This document shows positions 5,563-7,927 of a stretch of DNA of 7,927 nt, piece by piece. The notes below the pieces were generated by a model. The model searched no databases, was not told where the DNA came from, and saw only the letters and a program-made list of their open reading frames with translations. The position numbers and the translations under genes were made by a program. Source of the DNA: Nitrospinae bacterium CG11_big_fil_rev_8_21_14_0_20_56_8 (GTDB taxonomy: Bacteria; Nitrospinota; Nitrospinia; Nitrospinales; VA-1); assembly GCA_002796165.1 (NCBI GenBank), contig PCWF01000261.1:1-7927 (forward strand). Direction: 5' to 3'. How positions within the stretch are numbered: the stretch's first letter is position 1; each line of letters starts with the position of its first letter.

Positions 5563-6645
5563 ATGGCCCGATGCATCCATAAAATACTCGTTATCGGGTT
5601 GGGCATGGTGGGCGAGTTGGCCGCCCGCCTCCTGCACCAGAATGGATACCAGGTCACCGGGCTCGATCGCAACAGGACCGATGCGGATTACCCGTTCCCG
5701 TTCCTGGTTGAAGACGTCCGCGACAAGAGCCGCATCCTTTCGGCAATGGAACAAAACGATGCCGTCCTGACCTGCCTGCCCTACCACGTCAATCTGGAAG
5801 TTGCCCGCGCCGCGAACGAAGCCGGCCGCCACTATTTCGATCTGACAGAAGACGTCTCCAACACCGAGGAAATCCGCGCCTTTTCCCAAACCTCCCGGAG
5901 CCTGATGGCTCCCCAATGCGGGCTGGCGCCGGGGTTCATCAGCATCGTGGGAGCCGACCTGACCCGCCGGTTTGAAAAACTCCGCAGTATCGAGTTGCGC
6001 GTCGGGGCGCTTCCTCAGCATCCGCGCGGGTTGTTGGGGTACGCCTTCAACTGGTCGCCCGAGGGCGTGGTCAACGAATACCTGAACGATTGCGACGTGA
6101 TCAAGGACGGGCATCGCGCCAAGGTGACCTCCATGGAAGACCTGGAAACCATCGTGATCGATGGAGTTCAACTGGAAGCGTTCACCACCTCCGGCGGGCT
6201 CGGCACGATATGCGAAACGTTCGAGGGGAAAGTGGACAAGCTCAATTACAAGACCGTGCGATATCCCGGCCATTGCAGTCTCATGCGGTTTTTTTTCAAC
6301 GAGCTGTTCATGCGCGACCGCCGGGAGGAGGCGGGGCAGATCCTGGTCAATTCCAAGCCCCCGGTCAAGGAAGACGTGGTGTACGTTCACGCCGCCGTGG
6401 AAGGGTGGCAGGGACGAAAGCTCTCGCGCGAGGAATTTGTCCGCAGTTATTATCCCCGCGTCATCGATGGAAAAGAGTGGAAAGCGATCGCCTGGACGAC
6501 CGCTTCGTCCGTTTGCGCCACCATCACGCTGGTGGCGGAGGGGAAAGTGAAGAACCGTGGCTTTCTCAAGCAGGAAGAAATATCATTGGAAGAATTTCTC
6601 GGCACACCCACCGGGAGCAATTTTTCAATCCGCCCCCATGGTTAA
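5563..6645 (+). CDS. Saccharopine dehydrogenase / lysine 6-dehydrogenase-like oxidoreductase
   Basis: This 360-residue cytosolic NAD(P)-dependent oxidoreductase belongs to the saccharopine dehydrogenase superfamily. Residues 7-37 form the Rossmann start with GLGMVG (12-17) and an acid at the end of strand 2 (Asp35), which usually favours NAD over NADP. CLPYHVN (71-77), GLAPGF (120-125), FNWSPEGVV (162-170), EAFTTSGGLGT (205-215) and KTVRYPGHC (230-238) match the catalytic-domain pattern of L-lysine 6-dehydrogenase and bacterial saccharopine-reductase-like proteins. The substrate is probably an amino acid such as lysine or an adduct of it; it cannot be fixed from sequence, and no lysine-pathway or polyamine gene is adjacent. 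The ATG at 5563 is chosen because a long purine-rich ribosome binding site (5547-5559) precedes it. An in-frame TTG at 5521 lies inside the terminator T-run and is unlikely. Confidence 0.88.
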   Translation: MARCIHKILVIGLGMVGELAARLLHQNGYQVTGLDRNRTDADYPFPFLVEDVRDKSRILSAMEQNDAVLTCLPYHVNLEVARAANEAGRHYFDLTEDVSNTEEIRAFSQTSRSLMAPQCGLAPGFISIVGADLTRRFEKLRSIELRVGALPQHPRGLLGYAFNWSPEGVVNEYLNDCDVIKDGHRAKVTSMEDLETIVIDGVQLEAFTTSGGLGTICETFEGKVDKLNYKTVRYPGHCSLMRFFFNELFMRDRREEAGQILVNSKPPVKEDVVYVHAAVEGWQGRKLSREEFVRSYYPRVIDGKEWKAIAWTTASSVCATITLVAEGKVKNRGFLKQEEISLEEFLGTPTGSNFSIRPHG

Positions 6646-6896
6646 TGCCCCCTTTTACCCACAAAGCAAGTCGCCAACACCTCTGTTTAGCGCGAACGTA
6701 CAAAAACAAATTTGGCAGGTTCCCGTTGCAATGGGAGCATTATGGCGAAACTGCGCCTCTATCGGCGTGAATAAAAGGAAAGGCGGCAACACCAAACACC
6801 CGGGGAGAACTTTAGAACCCATGGATCCATTCATGCGGATATCCTTTCAAAGGGGTATGATCCGATTATAATTTATTCAGCCAGGAGAGTCGTGCC
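6646..6896 (+). other. 251-bp intergenic region
   Basis: No gene was found. It contains a near-palindrome around CCGTTGCAATGG (6723-6734), related to the one at 5441-5452. It also holds a perfect 10-bp palindrome ATGGATCCAT (6821-6830), the inverted repeat CCTTTCAAAGG (6843-6853), and a TATAAT box. There is no intrinsic terminator with a T-run after the dehydrogenase gene. Confidence 0.6.
6844..6872 (+). promoter_or_regulatory. Probable promoter of the 170-residue gene (consensus TATAAT)
   Basis: A perfect -10 hexamer TATAAT lies at 6867-6872, 24 nt before the GTG start, so the leader would be under 20 nt. The -35 position at 17 bp spacing is CTTTCA (6844-6849), only a 3 of 6 match. The inverted repeat CCTTTCAAAGG (6843-6853) overlaps it, which would suit an operator or an activator-dependent promoter. 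Confidence 0.5.
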
Positions 6897-7409
6897 GTGT
6901 CCCGTTACGAGAAATTGTGCGACCTGTACCGAAACTCGCGCCAGAAATTACAGGTGTACCAGGAAGAATCGGTTGTATTTGCCGAGAGGTTGGTGAAAGG
7001 GCTCGTGGAGGATTTTTCGGTTCCTCCGGGGGAGACGAAATGTTTTCCGCCGGGTCAGCCCGAACGGGCGGATGGAACCCTTCCGCTCAAGCAAACGTTG
7101 ATGATGGGGCAGGACCTGTACTGGCATTTCGGGCTGGAAATCATGTTGCTTTCGGAAAACCCGGAGACCGAGCCCGGCCAGCCGGTTCAAATTCACCTGT
7201 CCTTCAAGAAGGTCGATGGTAATTTTCAACTCAAGGTGGCGGGGAAGGAACATACGTACGAGGTGAATCTGGAGAAGGGCCAACCCTTCAAGCCGTTTTT
7301 CGACGACCTGTTCGCGACCATTCAGGAAAGTTTGAAGGAGGGCGTGGACCGGTTTACCGAGAAAAAACCCCCCGCCTGCAAGATTGGTTTCATGTCGGAG
7401 TGTCCGTAG
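6897..7409 (+). CDS. Hypothetical protein, 170 residues, GTG start
   Basis: I do not recognise this family. The predicted protein is soluble: an amphipathic helical N-terminus (about 3-40), a Pro/Gly-rich linker (42-62), a middle part of alternating strand-like segments (IHLSFKKVDGNFQLKVAG, 99-116), and a C-terminal helix (about 133-153). No signal peptide, membrane helix or known motif is seen. Cysteines at 8, 49, 161 and 169 form no clear metal site. The GTG at 6897 is supported by AGGAG (6883-6887) 9 nt upstream and a TATAAT box before that; no ATG lies near. The last 20 bases overlap the end of the convergent LapA-domain gene. It is transcribed as a single gene on present evidence. Confidence 0.75.
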   Translation: MSRYEKLCDLYRNSRQKLQVYQEESVVFAERLVKGLVEDFSVPPGETKCFPPGQPERADGTLPLKQTLMMGQDLYWHFGLEIMLLSENPETEPGQPVQIHLSFKKVDGNFQLKVAGKEHTYEVNLEKGQPFKPFFDDLFATIQESLKEGVDRFTEKKPPACKIGFMSECP

Positions 7410-7647
7410 TCGGGTGCCGGTCCCGTCCGCGTTCGGTCAAACCTCGCTCCCTCTCACGGCCGTGCTGGGTTCCCAGGAACCACCCCACCAGAATTCCGAT
7501 CCCGAGCACGATAAAAATCATCAGCGCCCGGGAAACCTCAAAGTTCCAGAACAGGAAACTGATGGGTACCACCTCCGTGTTCTGCAGGGTGAAAATGACC
7601 ACCAGGAACAGGAGGGTCAATCCAAAGTAGAATTTAAAAGTTCGCAT
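7390..7647 (-). CDS. LapA-domain (DUF1049) small inner-membrane protein
   Basis: This is an 85-residue membrane protein. A first hydrophobic helix spans about 5-22 and is followed by the family signature FTLQNTEVVPISFLFWNFEVS (19-39), in which the N-x-x-V-P/I-x-F segment is typical of the LapA/YciS domain. A second helix (about 41-59, MIFIVLGIGILVGWFLG) and an Arg/Glu-rich cytoplasmic tail follow. In E. coli, LapA works with LapB in lipopolysaccharide assembly control; many short homologues exist whose role is not established, so the function here is inferred from the domain only. No lapB-like gene is next to it in the window. The ATG at 7647 gives the full first helix, although no strong Shine-Dalgarno is seen upstream. 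It converges with and overlaps the preceding plus-strand gene. Confidence 0.88.
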   Translation of the reverse strand: MRTFKFYFGLTLLFLVVIFTLQNTEVVPISFLFWNFEVSRALMIFIVLGIGILVGWFLGTQHGRERERGLTERGRDRHPTTDTPT

Positions 7648-7725
7648 GGGAATCCGGGGCCAGTATCCAGGGAAGGGTTTTCAAGGGTTAACGACTTGCG
7701 CCGCATCGCGAATATCCTGACGAAT

Positions 7726-7753
7726 CCTCCCGGACCCCTTCGCCGGGGGGAGG
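7726..7753. repeat. GC-rich hairpin CCTCCC / GGGAGG
   Basis: CCTCCC (7726-7731) pairs with GGGAGG (7748-7753). Inside, CCC (7735-7737) pairs with GGG (7745-7747), with a 3-nt bulge and a 7-nt loop. No T-run follows on either strand. The C-rich/G-rich make-up resembles short intergenic palindromes scattered in many bacterial genomes. Confidence 0.4.
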
Positions 7754-7800
7754 GCCATTTTCCCCCCTTTTCCTGGAGAGCTTTGCATAAGTCGGAGAAA

Positions 7801-7815
7801 GGCACCGAAAGTGCC
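7801..7815. repeat. Small perfect hairpin GGCAC / GTGCC
   Basis: GGCAC (7801-7805), a 5-nt loop CGAAA, and GTGCC (7811-7815) form an exact stem. Read on the minus strand it is followed by TTTCTCC, so it could be a weak terminator for a gene beyond the right edge, but the T-run is short. Confidence 0.35.
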
Positions 7816-7816
7816 G

Positions 7817-7852
7817 TGCTGAGCTTGTTTTGAGCCTGTCCTGAGCGAAGGA
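7817..7852. repeat. Dispersed-repeat-like stretch with three TGAGC units at 11-bp spacing
   Basis: TGAGC begins at 7820, 7831 and 7842. The first two 11-bp units (TGAGCTTGTTT and TGAGCCTGTCC) agree at 8 of 11 positions; the third (TGAGCGAAGGA) shares the TGAGC start. The wording (CTGAGCTTG..., CCTGTCCTGAGCGAAGG) resembles a short palindromic repeat type that I recall from intergenic regions of many bacterial genomes, here apparently degenerate. Confidence 0.45.
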
Positions 7853-7890
7853 TCTGGCCTGATTCGCCAAATCAAGCCGGGCAAGAGTTT

Positions 7891-7927
7891 CCGGCAAGAT
7901 TCTTCGCCGCTGATGCGCCTCAGAATG
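7891..7927. repeat. Second dispersed-repeat-like element at the window edge
   Basis: ATTCT (7899-7903) and AGAAT (7922-7926) are reverse complements flanking an 18-nt GC-rich middle. The pattern GATTCTTCG...CTCAGAATG resembles another common intergenic repeat wording. A related phrase, CCGGGCAAGAG (7878-7888), precedes CCGGCAAGAT (7891-7900) as an imperfect direct repeat. The element may continue beyond the window. Confidence 0.35.

Larger units (their letters stand above)
7648..7927. other. Non-coding right edge rich in repeats
   Basis: The 280 bases upstream of the LapA-domain gene have no frame with credible protein features; the frames present on both strands look like composition effects. 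The stretch holds a GC-rich hairpin (7726-7753), a small hairpin (7801-7815), TGAGC units spaced 11 bp apart (7820-7852), and an inverted repeat at the edge (7899-7926). The promoter of the LapA-domain gene should lie at its left end. The best weak candidate, read on the minus strand, is TTAACC (7686-7691) and GATACT (7662-7667) with an 18-bp spacer. Confidence 0.55.

Noticed and set aside
5533..6390. 285-codon minus-strand open frame opposite the dehydrogenase gene
   Set aside because: The plus-strand frame carries ordered family motifs and a strong ribosome binding site; the minus frame has none.
7384..7833. 149-codon plus-strand frame after the 170-residue gene
   Set aside because: Antisense to the LapA-domain gene and running into the repeat-rich edge; no family features.
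7681..7897. Minus-strand frames of 62-69 codons at the right edge
   Set aside because: Three overlapping frames in repeat-rich DNA, each Arg/Gly/Ser/Pro-rich, without a convincing ribosome binding site; likely chance.
7801..7927. CRISPR array
   Set aside because: The repeats are short (5-11 bp), degenerate and contiguous, without regular spacers.

Overview
The window reads as a chromosomal housekeeping segment of a moderately GC-rich Gram-negative bacterium. A LapA-domain inner-membrane protein and a Deltaproteobacteria/Nitrospinota-like flavour in ParC, Mrp and DUF971 suggest that part of the tree. This placement is an inference from protein style, not a search result. No phage, transposase, CRISPR, rRNA or tRNA was seen.

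Left part (1-2976, minus strand): both subunits of DNA topoisomerase IV. parC (763 codons) is transcribed first. parE follows after 12 bp and runs off the left edge, so only its first 224 codons are present. Nucleotides 2977-3542 are a 566-bp divergent intergenic region without a convincing gene. It holds a plausible promoter for mrp, three copies of a CCCAG-TATA-like word and small inverted repeats.

Middle part (3543-5522, plus strand): a probable metal/iron-sulfur cluster-handling unit. It contains an Mrp/ApbC/Nbp35-family P-loop ATPase with an N-terminal MIP18 (DUF59) domain, then a free-standing DUF971 protein, then a 75-residue protein with a CxH...CxxC zinc-ribbon-like set of ligands. 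A strong intrinsic terminator at 5487-5522 ends the unit. The mrp/DUF971 pair reproduces, as two genes, the MIP18-ATPase-DUF971 order of the plant scaffold HCF101. The Mrp has lost the second cysteine of the usual C-terminal CXXC. A long hairpin sits between mrp and the DUF971 gene.

Right part (5523-7927): a saccharopine dehydrogenase/lysine 6-dehydrogenase-like oxidoreductase (plus strand), then a 170-residue protein of unknown function with its own TATAAT box and a GTG start. A small two-helix LapA-domain membrane protein on the minus strand overlaps that gene tail-to-tail by 20 bp. The last ~280 bp are non-coding and rich in inverted and short dispersed-type repeats, including three TGAGC units spaced exactly 11 bp apart.

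The window is mostly ordinary. The parts most worth a second look are the split HCF101-like module with its altered cysteine motif and inter-gene hairpin, the small zinc-ligand protein that closes it, and the repeat cluster at the right edge.
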